Below, piece by piece: positions 23,652 to 32,960 of a stretch of 64,000 nt of DNA. Source of the DNA: Streptomyces sp. NBC_00554 (lineage in GTDB: Bacteria; Actinomycetota; Actinomycetes; Streptomycetales; Streptomycetaceae); assembly GCF_041431135.1 (NCBI RefSeq), contig NZ_CP107799.1:7626001-7690000 (forward strand), written 5' to 3'. The notes under the pieces were generated by a model. It had not been told where the DNA came from and ran no database searches. It worked only from the letters and a program-made list of their open reading frames with translations. Every line of letters starts with the position of its first letter. The stretch's first letter is position 1. The position numbers and the translations under genes are program-made.

Positions 23652-25523
23652 GTGCCACTCCCCAGCGTCGCCCTGCCGCCCTGGCTCGCCCATGCCCTGC
23701 GCGCCCAGCGGGGACCCGTTCCCTGGAGCGCGGTCGTCCGGGGTGCGCTGGCGGCCGGGCCGCTGCTGCTCGTGGCGGTGGTCGCCGGGCAGCCGTCCGT
23801 CGGAGTGGTCGCGGCGCTCGGGGCCATGCTCGCCGGGATCAACGACCGGCCCGGGAGCCGGCGGGCCGCCGTCAGGAGGATTGGGGTGCCCGGCCTCGCG
23901 GGGGCCGGAGGGCTGCTCGTCGGGTCGTACGCCGGAGAGCATGTCGGGGCGGTGACCCTCACCCTGTTCCTCACTGTTCTCGGGCTCGTCGCGGGCGGCA
24001 TGAGCGCCGTCGGGCCCGTCGCCTCCGGGGCCGGCACGCAGTTGCTCGTGGCCTGCGCCATCGGGGCCGGGATGCCGCTGCCCGAACCCGGGTGGCAGCG
24101 CGCGCTGTTCTACCTCGCCGGCGCCGGGTGGCTCATCGCCCTGCGGCTCGCGCTGCCGACGACCGCGGTCACCGCCGGTGACTACCGGTTCGACGGGGAG
24201 CGGGACGCCGTCGGCGCCGTGTACGACGCGATCGCCGAGCTGCTGATCGCCGCAGGGGGGACGGACGCGACCGCTCGCAGGGTCGCGCTGACCGCCGCGC
24301 TCGACCACGCACAGGACGCGCTCGCCGGGCCCCGGCTGCGGCGGTACGCCAGCTCCGGGGCCGAGCGGCGGCTGCACGCGCAGTACGCCGCCGCGCTGCC
24401 GCTCGCCGAGGCCGCGACCGCGCTCGCCTGGGTGGGCGAGGCGGTGCCCGCGCGGGCCGCGGAAGGACCCCGACGGCTCGCCACCGCCGTACGGACCGGC
24501 GCGCACACCGGACCACTGCCCGCGCCCTCCCGCTCCGCGCCCGCCCTGCGCGCCCTCGACGACGCGCTGCTGCACGCCGCCGACGCCTTCGACGGGGGCG
24601 GCACCGGAAGGAACCTGCACACCCGGCGCCGTACCGCCCTGTCCCTCGCGCGCACCGCCTTCGGCGCGGGAGGGCGTGAGTACGGGCTCCGCGTCGCCCT
24701 CTGCTTCGGCGCCAGCGCGGGCGTGGCGCAGGCCCTGCACCACGCCCAGTGGTACGGGAACCACTCCCACTGGTACTGGCTCCCCGCGACCGCCGTCTTC
24801 CTCGTCAAGCCCGACCTCGGGCCGCTCGCCTCGCGCGTGCTGTGCCGGGCGGCGGGGACCGTCCTTGGCGCCATCGTCTTCGCGGGGCTCGCCGCACTGC
24901 TGCCCAGGCCCGCAGGGCTGGTCGCCGTCGTGGCCGTATGCGGCGCCCTGATCCCCGTCGCCACACGGCACTTCGCGGCGCAGACCGCCGTCGTCACCGT
25001 GCTCGTGCTCGCCCTCGTCATGGTGGCGGGGGAGCCGCCGGCCGCCTGGAGCCGCATCGGCGAGACGCTGCTGGCCTGCGCGATCGTGCTGCTCGTCGGG
25101 CATCTGCCGGCGCTCGGGCAGCGCGGAGGGACGGTACGGGCCCGGCTCGCCCGCGCCGTGGAGGCGGCGGACGCCTACCTCGCGCATGTGCTGAACGAAG
25201 GTACGACGGACGACAAGGCCGGCCGCTGGGCCCTGCGCCGCGAGGCCTATCGCGCGCTCGCCGAAGCCCGTGCCGCGATCGACCTCGCCGCCGCCGAACT
25301 CCCCGCCCTCGCACGGCACGCGGAGGGCACGGACGAGGTGGCGGCCACCCTGGAACGACTCGTCGACACGACCACGGCGTGCGCCGTCCAGCTCGACGAC
25401 AACGGGCGGCTCACGCCCCGCCACACCGAGCGGATCGCCGAACTCCTCCACGAATTGGCCGAGGGGCGGGAGCGGGCGGGGCTTCGTGTGAAGCAGGGGC
25501 CCGAGGTGCCCGTCGCTGTGTGA
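23652..25523 (+). CDS. FUSC family membrane protein
   Basis: 623-aa integral membrane protein of the fusaric-acid-resistance (FUSC/YccS) family. Two blocks of hydrophobic helices are separated by a ~170-residue soluble helical region. Block one covers residues 28-170 (VVRGALAAGPLLLVAVVAGQ onward). Block two starts near 335 with EYGLRVALCFGASAGVAQAL, then WYWLPATAVFLVKPDLG, the family-typical CRAAGTVLGAIVF, and further helices to about 490. The C-terminus is a soluble helical domain. The family is thought to export aromatic acids or support envelope functions. GTG start at 23652 with an AGGAG upstream. Confidence 0.88.
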   Translation: MPLPSVALPPWLAHALRAQRGPVPWSAVVRGALAAGPLLLVAVVAGQPSVGVVAALGAMLAGINDRPGSRRAAVRRIGVPGLAGAGGLLVGSYAGEHVGAVTLTLFLTVLGLVAGGMSAVGPVASGAGTQLLVACAIGAGMPLPEPGWQRALFYLAGAGWLIALRLALPTTAVTAGDYRFDGERDAVGAVYDAIAELLIAAGGTDATARRVALTAALDHAQDALAGPRLRRYASSGAERRLHAQYAAALPLAEAATALAWVGEAVPARAAEGPRRLATAVRTGAHTGPLPAPSRSAPALRALDDALLHAADAFDGGGTGRNLHTRRRTALSLARTAFGAGGREYGLRVALCFGASAGVAQALHHAQWYGNHSHWYWLPATAVFLVKPDLGPLASRVLCRAAGTVLGAIVFAGLAALLPRPAGLVAVVAVCGALIPVATRHFAAQTAVVTVLVLALVMVAGEPPAAWSRIGETLLACAIVLLVGHLPALGQRGGTVRARLARAVEAADAYLAHVLNEGTTDDKAGRWALRREAYRALAEARAAIDLAAAELPALARHAEGTDEVAATLERLVDTTTACAVQLDDNGRLTPRHTERIAELLHELAEGRERAGLRVKQGPEVPVAV

Positions 25524-25636
25524 CGTCGGGGTTCGGACGTCGCGGGTTCGGTACGGAGACCGCTGGGGCGGCCGGCTCGGCAACGGATGCGCGGTTCATG
25601 TCCCCCGGCCGCAGGACACCGTCGTACGGTGACGCA

Positions 25637-27046
25637 ATGACGCCGTCTCCCGCGACTCCGTCCCCGGCCTCTTCCGGGCAAGGCCCCTCTTCCGGGCAGG
25701 GCCCCGCCGATCTCCTCATCACCGGATGCACCGCCCTCGTGCACGACGATCACGAGGGGATCGCCTTCGTCGAGGACGCCTCGATCGTCGTACGAGGAGG
25801 GGTCATCGAGGCCGTCACCGGCGGCGCGTCCGCCGTGGACGCCGTCGAGCGCATCGACGGCCGTGGCCAGGTGGCGATGCCCGGCCTGATCAACTGCCAT
25901 ACGCACTCGCCGATGGTCGCGCTGCGCGGCATCGCCGAGGATCTGCCCGCCGAGGAGTGGTTCAACGACTTCATCTGGCCGATCGAGTCCAACCTCACCG
26001 TCCGGGACGTTGAGTTGGGCGCACGGCTCGCCTGCGCCGAGATGATCCGCGGCGGGGTCACCTGCTTCGCCGACCACTACTTCTCGATGGACACCGTCGC
26101 CGCCGTGGTGGCGGAGAGCGGGCTGCGCGCGCATCTGGGGGAGGCGTTCTTCTCCTCGGGAGGTCCCGAAGGCCGGGAAAAGTCACTGGAGTTCGCGCTG
26201 CGGCACCGCGGATCGGCCGACGGCCGCATCACCACCGCCCTCGCCCCGCACGCCCCGTACACCGTGGACGACGCCGACCTCGCCGCGACCGCCGAGCTCG
26301 CCCGCGCGCATGGCCTTCCCGTACACCTCCACGCCTCCGAGAGCCGCGACCAGACCGACAACAGCCTTGCCCGGCACGGCCGTACACCGATCGAGATCCT
26401 GGAGCGGACCGGGATCCTCGGCACCGGCACCAGTGTGCTCATCGCGCACGGCACCGGCATCGTCGAGCGCGACCTGCCGGTGCTGGAGCGGGCGGCGGCA
26501 GCGGGATCCGTCGCCGTCGCGACCGCGCCCCGCGGGTACTTGAAGTTCGCGTGGGGGCCGACGCCGGTGCGCGCCCTGCGTGAGATCGGCGTTCCCGTCG
26601 GGCTCGCCACGGACGGGGCCGCCTCCAACAACTCCCTGGACGTATGGGAGTCCATGGCGCTCACCTCACTCGTCCAGAAGTCGACCGAGGGCGATCCACG
26701 CTGGCTGACATCACGTCAAGCCCTGCACCACGCGACGCTCCAGAGCGCGCTGGCCGTCGGTCTCGGCGAGCGGACCGGGAGCCTCGCGCCGGGGCGACGG
26801 GCGGACATCATCCTGGTGGATCTCACCGGGCCGCACACCCAGCCGGTGCACGACCTCGCGGCCACGCTCGTGCACAGCGCCCGCGCCGGCGACGTACGGA
26901 CCACGATCGTCGACGGCCGGGTGCTGATGCGGGATCGCGAACTGCTCACACTCGATCTGCCGTCCACCGTCAGGGAGTTGGGGGAGCGGCTGCCCGCCTT
27001 GATCGACCGGAGTCACGGGAAGCGGATCCAGGAATACGACACCTGA
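25637..27046 (+). CDS. amidohydrolase, MTA/SAH deaminase or 8-oxoguanine deaminase type
   Basis: 469-aa metal-dependent deaminase. The first metal site is MPGLINCHTHSPMVALRG near residue 95. The SAH/MTA deaminase-like DLPAEEWFNDFIWPIE follows, then APHAPYTVDDADL, the third ligand in VHLHASESRDQ, IAHGTGI, and the last Asp in GLATDGAASNNSLDVWE. Substrate is probably a 6-amino-purine nucleoside derivative or related ring; exact choice is open. The N-terminus has a duplicated SSGQGP encoded by an 18-bp tandem repeat. ATG at 25637 with a weak SD; the P450 gene follows 43 bases later. Confidence 0.85.
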   Translation: MTPSPATPSPASSGQGPSSGQGPADLLITGCTALVHDDHEGIAFVEDASIVVRGGVIEAVTGGASAVDAVERIDGRGQVAMPGLINCHTHSPMVALRGIAEDLPAEEWFNDFIWPIESNLTVRDVELGARLACAEMIRGGVTCFADHYFSMDTVAAVVAESGLRAHLGEAFFSSGGPEGREKSLEFALRHRGSADGRITTALAPHAPYTVDDADLAATAELARAHGLPVHLHASESRDQTDNSLARHGRTPIEILERTGILGTGTSVLIAHGTGIVERDLPVLERAAAAGSVAVATAPRGYLKFAWGPTPVRALREIGVPVGLATDGAASNNSLDVWESMALTSLVQKSTEGDPRWLTSRQALHHATLQSALAVGLGERTGSLAPGRRADIILVDLTGPHTQPVHDLAATLVHSARAGDVRTTIVDGRVLMRDRELLTLDLPSTVRELGERLPALIDRSHGKRIQEYDT

Positions 27047-27089
27047 TCCGGGACCACGACACCTGATCGACATTGCCTAGGGTGGAGCC

Positions 27090-28274
27090 ATGTCCACCCC
27101 ACAGGACCCCGCAGCGGGCCTCATCGACAACCCGTACGCCGTCTACGACCGCCTCCGTGACACCGCGCCCGTGCACCGCATCGCCGGTACCGACGGCAAC
27201 CCCGCCTGGCTCGTCACGCGGTACGACGACGTACGCGAGGCCCTCGCGAACCCGCTGCTCTCGCTGGACAAGCGGCATGCGCTGCCCGGGAGTTACCAGG
27301 GGCTGGCACTGCCGCCTGCCCTCGACGCCAACCTCCTGAACATGGACCCGCCCGATCACACCCGCATCCGGCGCATGGTCGTACGGGCCTTCACACCGCG
27401 CCGGATCGAGCAACTGCGCACGCCCGTCAGAGAAACCGCCGACAGGCTCCTCGACGCGCTCGGAACACACGGCGGGACGGACCTCGTCGCCGCGTACGCC
27501 GCGCCTCTTCCCATCACCGTCATCTGCGATCTGCTCGGGATCCCGGACGAGCACCGCCGGGACTTCCGGGTCTGGACGGACGTGCTCGTCGCACCCGACC
27601 CGGCTCGTCCGTCGGCGGCGAAGGAGGCGGTCGTGGCCATGCTCGGGTTCTTCACGCAACTCCTCGCGGCCAAGCGGAAAGAGCCCGCGGACGACCTGCT
27701 CTCGGATCTGATCGCGGTACGGGACGAGGGCGACCGGCTCACCGAGGACGAGCTGATGTCGCTAGTGTTCCTCATCCTGTTCGCCGGGTACGAGAACACG
27801 GTGCAGCTCATCGGCAACGCCGTCCTCGGGCTGCTCACCCACCCCGACCAGCTTGCCGCGCTGCGGGCGAACCCGGACCGACTCCCCGCCGCCGTCGAGG
27901 AGTTCGCCCGCCACGAAGGGCCCGGGCTGCTCGCCATCCGGCGCTTCCCCGTCGAGGACGTGACGATCGGGGGCGTCACCGTTGCCGCGGGCGAGACCGT
28001 CCTGCTGTCCCTGTCCGCCGCCAACCGGGACCCGAGCCGCTTTCCCGACCCCGGCCGGCTCGACCTCGGCCGCGACGCCTCCGGCCATCTCGCGCTCGGT
28101 CACGGCATCCACTACTGCCTGGGCGCGCCGCTGGCCCGCCTGGAGACGGAGATCGCCCTGTCCGCGCTCCTGGAACGCCTCCCGGATCTCGCGCTGGACG
28201 CCGACCCGGCCGAGCTGCGGTGGCGGCCCTCTCTGCGCGCCCGCGGCCTGCTCGCGCTTCCGGTGACGTACTGA
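27090..28274 (+). CDS. cytochrome P450
   Basis: 394-aa soluble class I P450. The I-helix oxygen-binding region is ILFAGYENTVQLIGN, with Glu-Asn-Thr in place of the common Glu-Thr/Asp-Thr. The K-helix ExxR lies in EEFARHEG. The heme signature LALGHGIHYCLGAPLAR carries the thiolate ligand C343. Length and lack of a membrane anchor are typical of Streptomyces CYPs. No ferredoxin gene is adjacent, so redox partners are encoded elsewhere. ATG start at 27090. The 3' end is duplicated downstream (see repeat at 28263-28308). Substrate unknown. Confidence 0.95.
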   Translation: MSTPQDPAAGLIDNPYAVYDRLRDTAPVHRIAGTDGNPAWLVTRYDDVREALANPLLSLDKRHALPGSYQGLALPPALDANLLNMDPPDHTRIRRMVVRAFTPRRIEQLRTPVRETADRLLDALGTHGGTDLVAAYAAPLPITVICDLLGIPDEHRRDFRVWTDVLVAPDPARPSAAKEAVVAMLGFFTQLLAAKRKEPADDLLSDLIAVRDEGDRLTEDELMSLVFLILFAGYENTVQLIGNAVLGLLTHPDQLAALRANPDRLPAAVEEFARHEGPGLLAIRRFPVEDVTIGGVTVAAGETVLLSLSAANRDPSRFPDPGRLDLGRDASGHLALGHGIHYCLGAPLARLETEIALSALLERLPDLALDADPAELRWRPSLRARGLLALPVTY

Positions 28275-28308
28275 CGCCGTGACGTACTGATGCTGAGTGA
28301 CGTACTGA
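28263..28308. repeat. three copies of GTGACGTACTGA spanning the P450 stop
   Basis: GTGACGTACTGA occurs at 28263-28274 (the last codons and stop of the P450), 28279-28290 and 28297-28308. The C-terminal VTY-stop code is thus repeated twice downstream with 16- and 18-base periods. Confidence 0.9.
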
Positions 28309-28407
28309 TGCCGGGAAACCGGTCCAGAAAATTCTGCGTTCCGCCGATGAGTTCCGCTCCTCCCTCCGGTCCACCCACAGAAGGCACAGGTTTCATAGGA
28401 GGGGCAC

Positions 28408-29094
28408 ATGACGCTTCCGCAGATCGTTTCGCGCGACGAGTGGCGCGCCGCGCGCGAAGAACTGCTGGCCAAGGAGAAGGCCGCCACGCGTGCACGGGAC
28501 GCGCTCAACGCGGAGCGGCGCGGGCTGCCGATGGTCGAGGTCGACAAGGAGTACGTGTTCGAGGGCGGCGACGGGAAGGCGACACTGCTCGACCTCTTCG
28601 ACGGACGGCACCAACTCGTCGTCTACCACTTCATGTTCGCGCCGGAGTGGGCCGCCGGCTGCCGCAGCTGCTCGGCGTTCCTCGACCAGATCGGGCACCT
28701 CGCGCATCTGCGGGCCAGGGGTACGGAATTCGCCGCCGTCTCCCGTGCACCGCACACGAAAATCCTGCCCTTCAAGGCGCGCATGGGCTGGACGGTGCCG
28801 TGGTACTCGTCGTACGACAACGAGTTCAACTACGACTACCAGGCATCCTTCGGCGGTGAAGAGCCCTACGAGCGGCCGGGGATGAGCTGTTTCCTGCGGG
28901 AGCGTGACCGTGTTTTCCACACGTACTCGACGTACGAACGCGGACTCGACGGGCTCGGCTCCACGACCAGCCTGCTGGACCTCACCGCGCTGGGACGGCA
29001 GGAGGAGTGGGAGGAGCCCAGGGGGCGCTCATCGGCGCTGGGAGCACCCGCGGGCAGTGAACGGATCCGGTACCACGACGAGTACGCGGACTGA
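28408..29094 (+). CDS. DUF899 family (thioredoxin-fold-like) protein
   Basis: 228-aa soluble protein. The N-terminal helix ISRDEW-like region (IVSRDEWRAAREELLAKEKA) and RRGLPMVEVDKEYVFEG are hallmarks of DUF899. LLDLFDGRHQLVVYHFMFAP and a CxxC motif, GCRSCSAFLDQIGHL, follow. Later come VSRAPHTKILPFKARMGWTVPWYSS and a C-terminal HDEYAD. The fold is thioredoxin-like but a redox role is not proven. The start at 28408 is well supported by AGGAGGGG eight bases upstream. The gene stands alone. Confidence 0.9.
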   Translation: MTLPQIVSRDEWRAAREELLAKEKAATRARDALNAERRGLPMVEVDKEYVFEGGDGKATLLDLFDGRHQLVVYHFMFAPEWAAGCRSCSAFLDQIGHLAHLRARGTEFAAVSRAPHTKILPFKARMGWTVPWYSSYDNEFNYDYQASFGGEEPYERPGMSCFLRERDRVFHTYSTYERGLDGLGSTTSLLDLTALGRQEEWEEPRGRSSALGAPAGSERIRYHDEYAD

Positions 29095-29262
29095 TGCGCG
29101 TACCCCTCGCCGCATTCGCAAAAGGTGTGAACGGGCCGATAACGCCCTCACATCGAACCTGCGACGAAGTGTCGACTACGTCTCAGTACCGTCACTTTGC
29201 GAGCCGTTCACCCCATGGAGGGCGTTTAACTCTACGAGAGCAGCGCTACGTGGAGGTACAAG

Positions 29263-29436
29263 GTGAACGGGCGAACGGTGCTGGAGCGCTTCCCCGCAGG
29301 TGGGCCGCGTGGGTCCTGGCCCGCGGAGGAGTTCGCGCAGGCGCGTCGCAAGGAGGGCCAGGCCGTGGAAGTGGTCATGGATCTCTCGACGGACGCGTTC
29401 TTGGTGGTCTTGCGTGTCGGCGACCTCGTCGAGTGA
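29263..29436 (+). CDS. 57-aa conserved-looking small protein
   Basis: A 57-codon frame starting GTG at 29263 behind a strong GGAGGT (29252-29257). The protein begins MNGRTVLERFPAGGPRGSWP, contains AEEFAQARRKEGQAVEVVMD and ends LRVGDLVE. The second half looks like a small alpha/beta unit. I believe close relatives exist across Streptomyces, but have no recognised function for it. It is followed by two tandem hairpins and lies ahead of the convergent ABC transporter. Third-position GC bias and SD support it despite its length. Confidence 0.65.
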   Translation: MNGRTVLERFPAGGPRGSWPAEEFAQARRKEGQAVEVVMDLSTDAFLVVLRVGDLVE

Positions 29437-29448
29437 GGTCGGGGGCTG

Positions 29449-29502
29449 GACGGGGCTTCCTCCCCGTCACTGACCTGCGGCTGCCCGGGGCTTCCTCCCC
29501 GG
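29449..29502. terminator. two tandem hairpins with identical loops
   Basis: GACGGGG-CTTCCT-CCCCGTC (29449-29468) and CCGGGG-CTTCCT-CCCCGG (29485-29502) share the loop CTTCCT. They separate the 57-aa gene from the convergent ABC transporter and probably terminate both. Confidence 0.7.
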
Positions 29503-29530
29503 CGGATCGACCTGCGGCCTCGCCGGTGGG

Positions 29531-31501
29531 TCAACCGGCCTCCCTGGTGGCCACCTTCGCGGTGAACTGCCCCGCCTGGAGCGAGTACAGCTCCGCATAG
29601 ACGCCCCCCGTGGCCAGGAGCTCGTCCGGGCTGCCGGACTCCACGAGACGGCCCTGGTCGAGGACGTGCACGAGATCGGCGTGGCGCACGGACGCCAGCC
29701 TGTGCGTGATCAGGATGACGGTCTGGCCGGTGCCCGCCAGCGCCCTGATCTTCTCGAAGACCTCCAGCTCGGCCCGGGCGTCGAGCGCCGCCGTCGGTTC
29801 GTCCACGATCAGGATGGCGCCGCGCCGGTACGCGGCCCGCGCGATGCCGAGCCGCTGCCACTGCCCGCCCGACAGCTCGTGCCCGCCGCTGAAGCCGCGG
29901 GCGAGAAGCGTGTCGAGGCCGCGGGGCAGATCCGCGACGACGTCCTCCGCCCCCGCCTCGGCCACCGATGAGGCGAGCCGCTCGTCCGTCAGTGGCGCCG
30001 AGGTGCGGCCGACCGCGACGTTGACGCGGGCCGTGAACGGCCACCGCTTGAAGTCCTGCGCCACCATCGCGATGCGCTCGGCGAGTTGATGCCGGTCGGC
30101 GGTCGCCGCGTCGACGTCGTCCCACAGGATCCGGCCGCGCTGGGGCGCGTACAGGCCCGCGAGCAGTTTCACCAGCGTGGTCTTGCCCGAGCCGTTCTCC
30201 CCGACCAGCGCCACGATCTTGCCGAGCGGCACATTCAGGGTCACATCCGCGAGCGCGGGCCTGGTCGAGGTGCCCGGATAGGTGAACGTGACGTTCTCGA
30301 AGCGTATTTCGCGCGGATCGTCGGGCAGCGGCTCGCCGCCCACGGGGATCGCGCGCTCGGCCGCCTCGACGTACAGGCGCTGCAGGTCGCCCACGAACAG
30401 GCCGTCCTCGTGGAGGGAGTTGATCTCCAGGACGAGTGTGCCGAGGCTCGCGGAGCCGGTGCGGATCGCGATCACCGCCGTACCGGCGACGGAGAGTGCC
30501 ATCGCGCCGGCGAGCAGCAGTCCGCCGAGGGTCGCGTACGTCGCCACGGTGGCGAGGCCGGTCCAGGCCGCCGCGATCAGGCCGGTGCGGGCGGAAAGCC
30601 GGGCCAGGCGCGCCTGTTCGGCCTCGGCGGACTCCGACATCGAGCGGTAGTGGCGCAACAGGAACGGACCGACGCCGTGCACCCGGATCTCCGGAGCCGC
30701 GGCGGGCTCGGTGAGCAGACTGCCGATCAGATGCCCGGCGCGGGCGTGCTGCACCCAGGTGTGGAACGACTCGTAGCGACGCCGGGCGATGGTCAGCGCG
30801 CTCCACGCGCTCGGCAGTGTCATCGTCACGAGCAGCGGAAGCAGTGCGGGATGCAGCACGGTCAGGACACCCGCCGCCGCGCACAGCGAGATGATCGCGT
30901 TCACGACCCGGGCGGCGATCGTGATCATGCGCCGGGCGGAGTGGGCGCCGTACTGCGCGGTGTCCAGCAGCTTGTGGAAGGCGTCGTCCTCGATCGCGGC
31001 CAGCTCCACGGCCGCCGCCCGTTCCAGATACAGCTCGGTCGCGACCCGCTCGACCTTCGGCTCGAGCCGCCCGGTCGCGTACGTCGACGCGGCCCGCAGC
31101 AGCGCCGCGAGCAGCATCACGACGGCGACGGCGATCAGCGCCGGGAGCGCCCCGCGCAACCGGTCCTCGACCGGGCCGCTCGCCATCAGCCGCCCCAGCA
31201 CGCTGTTGACGGCCAGCAGACTCACCGCCTGCGCCGCGCCGCGGGCCAGTTCGGCGCCCAGCACGATACGGGCGGCGCGGCGGTCCGCCTTCCAGGCGAG
31301 CCGGAAACTGGACGCGAGCAGGGACGGCAGCCGCGTCATCATGGCGCGGAAGTTCAACTCCAGGAACGCGTCGGCGTGTTGGGACCAGCCCATGTCGTAG
31401 CGGAGCGGGCCGCCGAAGAGCAGGTGCTCCGATTCGGACGGTGCCGGTTTGTCGTCGTCCCGCTTGCCGCGCCGTGCTGTTTTCCTCGCGGACTTTCTCA
31501 C
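29531..31501 (-). CDS. ABC exporter, fused permease and ATP-binding protein
   Basis: 656-aa half-transporter that would dimerise. The N-terminal ~360 residues hold hydrophobic helices such as ALPALIAVAVVMLLAALL and VNAIISLCAAAGVLTVL. The nucleotide-binding domain has Walker A GENGSGKTTLVKLLAG, Q-loop VAQDFKRWP, signature LSGGQWQRLGIARA, Walker B ILIVDEPTAALD and H-loop ITHRLASV. All catalytic residues are intact. The GTG at 31501 has GGGGGAGG seven bases upstream. The first ~30 residues are basic, KSARKTARRGKRDDDK. Cargo unknown; no partner gene is adjacent. Confidence 0.92.
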   Translation of the reverse strand: MRKSARKTARRGKRDDDKPAPSESEHLLFGGPLRYDMGWSQHADAFLELNFRAMMTRLPSLLASSFRLAWKADRRAARIVLGAELARGAAQAVSLLAVNSVLGRLMASGPVEDRLRGALPALIAVAVVMLLAALLRAASTYATGRLEPKVERVATELYLERAAAVELAAIEDDAFHKLLDTAQYGAHSARRMITIAARVVNAIISLCAAAGVLTVLHPALLPLLVTMTLPSAWSALTIARRRYESFHTWVQHARAGHLIGSLLTEPAAAPEIRVHGVGPFLLRHYRSMSESAEAEQARLARLSARTGLIAAAWTGLATVATYATLGGLLLAGAMALSVAGTAVIAIRTGSASLGTLVLEINSLHEDGLFVGDLQRLYVEAAERAIPVGGEPLPDDPREIRFENVTFTYPGTSTRPALADVTLNVPLGKIVALVGENGSGKTTLVKLLAGLYAPQRGRILWDDVDAATADRHQLAERIAMVAQDFKRWPFTARVNVAVGRTSAPLTDERLASSVAEAGAEDVVADLPRGLDTLLARGFSGGHELSGGQWQRLGIARAAYRRGAILIVDEPTAALDARAELEVFEKIRALAGTGQTVILITHRLASVRHADLVHVLDQGRLVESGSPDELLATGGVYAELYSLQAGQFTAKVATREAG

Positions 31502-31644
31502 CGTTGGCCTCCCCCGGAGTGGACGAACGGTGCATTCCCCCGGAACGGGGCGCTCCACCCGGGGCGGCCGCGAAGTTTCGCGGCAACCGGCGCACTTCGG
31601 ATACCGGCGCATTCGGATACGCCGGTGGGACCCGGCCGGGGGAC

Positions 31645-32091
31645 CTACGCGCTGATCGGACGCGACCAGACGGGTGTAGTTCCCGTCACCTGGCACACGG
31701 CCAGATAGAGGGGGATCGGCGGGGTGTAAGGAACGGTGCCGGCGGGCCTGTGGATGAGCCCGGGGGTGTGGGGCGCGTCGGGTACGACCGCGCCCGTGGC
31801 GTAGTGCGCGGGCGCCGGCCACTCCAGGGCGACGTCGGAGTCGGAGGGCACGATCCACCACCAGCTCGCCCGGTCGGCGTAGACACAGCCCACGCGCGGC
31901 AGCCGGGGCAGCAGCAGCGGTCCGAAGCGGGCGGGCACCGACACCGCGTCGCACCCCAGCGGCACCGTCATGCCCTCGGGCACGGGGAGACGTCTGAGCG
32001 GCCCGGACGCCTGCTGCATGCGCTTGAGGCGGACGAGTGTGTCCAGGCTCAGGACCTCAGCCCGGGGCCCCGCGACCGACGTACCCCTCAC
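31645..32091 (-). CDS. hypothetical protein coupled to the HATPase gene
   Basis: 148-aa soluble protein with no motif I recognise. It reads VLSLDTLVRLKRMQQASGPL at the N-terminus, VPEGMTVPLGCDAVSVPARF and LLPRLPRVGCVYADRASWWW in the middle, and ends in a Pro-rich tail. The GTG at 32091 overlaps the upstream HATPase stop (GTGA), with GGGGGA as SD, so the two are translationally coupled. The position suggests a role in the same regulatory locus, perhaps as a partner of the HATPase. Confidence 0.65.
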   Translation of the reverse strand: MRGTSVAGPRAEVLSLDTLVRLKRMQQASGPLRRLPVPEGMTVPLGCDAVSVPARFGPLLLPRLPRVGCVYADRASWWWIVPSDSDVALEWPAPAHYATGAVVPDAPHTPGLIHRPAGTVPYTPPIPLYLAVCQVTGTTPVWSRPISA

Positions 32092-32759
32092 AACACCATC
32101 CCCCAGCATGCTTCCGTCCCGGCGCCCCGGCCGTCGGCCGGAGGCTTCTTCGCGCTCCACCCGAGGTCGGAGCGGGGCTCGGTGGCCGCGTCACGCCGAC
32201 TGGTCGAACGTCCGTTCGGTGAGTGCTCCAGCTCCGCCCAGACCAGCAGCCCGGGGCCCGTCTCCTGAGCCCCCCAGGCTCTGCACATGGCCTCGACGAG
32301 GAGCAATCCCCTCCCGTGCTCCTCCTCGGGCCGCTGGGACGAGGGGCGCGGCTCACCAGGGGCGCAGCCCTCGTCACGTACGGCTATCCGCACCAGGTCG
32401 TCTTCGTGGTGCAGCTCGCAGACGACCCGCTCACCGGCGGTGTGCACGATCGCGTTGGTGACCAGCTCGGAGATGACGAGGGTCGCCGTGTCGCAGGTGT
32501 CCTCGCACACCGCCCAGCCGGACAGCCAGGCGTCGGTCAGACGTCTGGCCCGGGCCACGGAGCCCGGGTGCGCGGCCAGCTCGAAGCGGAACCGGCGCTC
32601 GGCGGCCAAGCCGGAGCGGGGCCCGGCGGCGGCACGGAGACCGGATCGGTCCTCGATGGCGGCACCGGGACCAAGCTGGTCCTGGGCGGCGGCGCCGGGA
32701 CCGCAGCGGTCCTCGGCGGCGTCTGTTCCTAACGGCACGGACGGAGTCACGCTTGCCAC
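32088..32759 (-). CDS. HATPase_c domain protein (anti-sigma/AbaA-type regulator)
   Basis: 223-aa protein whose residues ~65-180 form a serine-kinase-like ATPase of the RsbW/SpoIIAB class. The N-box is LVISELVTNAIVHTA, the G1 box is IAVRDEGCAPGEP, and the G2 box is GRGLLLVEAMCRAWG. The first ~50 residues are a tandem low-complexity repeat of the type GPGAAxxDxxG. Proteins of this type occur with XRE and DUF397 partners in streptomycete developmental loci. The GTG at 32759 follows GGGG; a TTG at 32786 and a GTG at 32750 are alternatives. Divergent from the XRE gene. Confidence 0.82.
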   Translation of the reverse strand: MASVTPSVPLGTDAAEDRCGPGAAAQDQLGPGAAIEDRSGLRAAAGPRSGLAAERRFRFELAAHPGSVARARRLTDAWLSGWAVCEDTCDTATLVISELVTNAIVHTAGERVVCELHHEDDLVRIAVRDEGCAPGEPRPSSQRPEEEHGRGLLLVEAMCRAWGAQETGPGLLVWAELEHSPNGRSTSRRDAATEPRSDLGWSAKKPPADGRGAGTEACWGMVL

Positions 32760-32960
32760 TATCGCCCCGCCGTGAACACTTGGCAAGAGCCACTATGAAA
32801 AATGCAGAGTGCTGTGTGACTCCGCGAAGGCGCGTGGCACACTGCTCGCAACAGCACGCCGAGCGGCGCCAGTTGGGATCGTGGAACGGACCCCGAACGG
32901 CGCCGTCCGGACTGTCAGGACCCTGTGAACCGACTGTGAGGCACCCTGTGGAGGTGGGAC

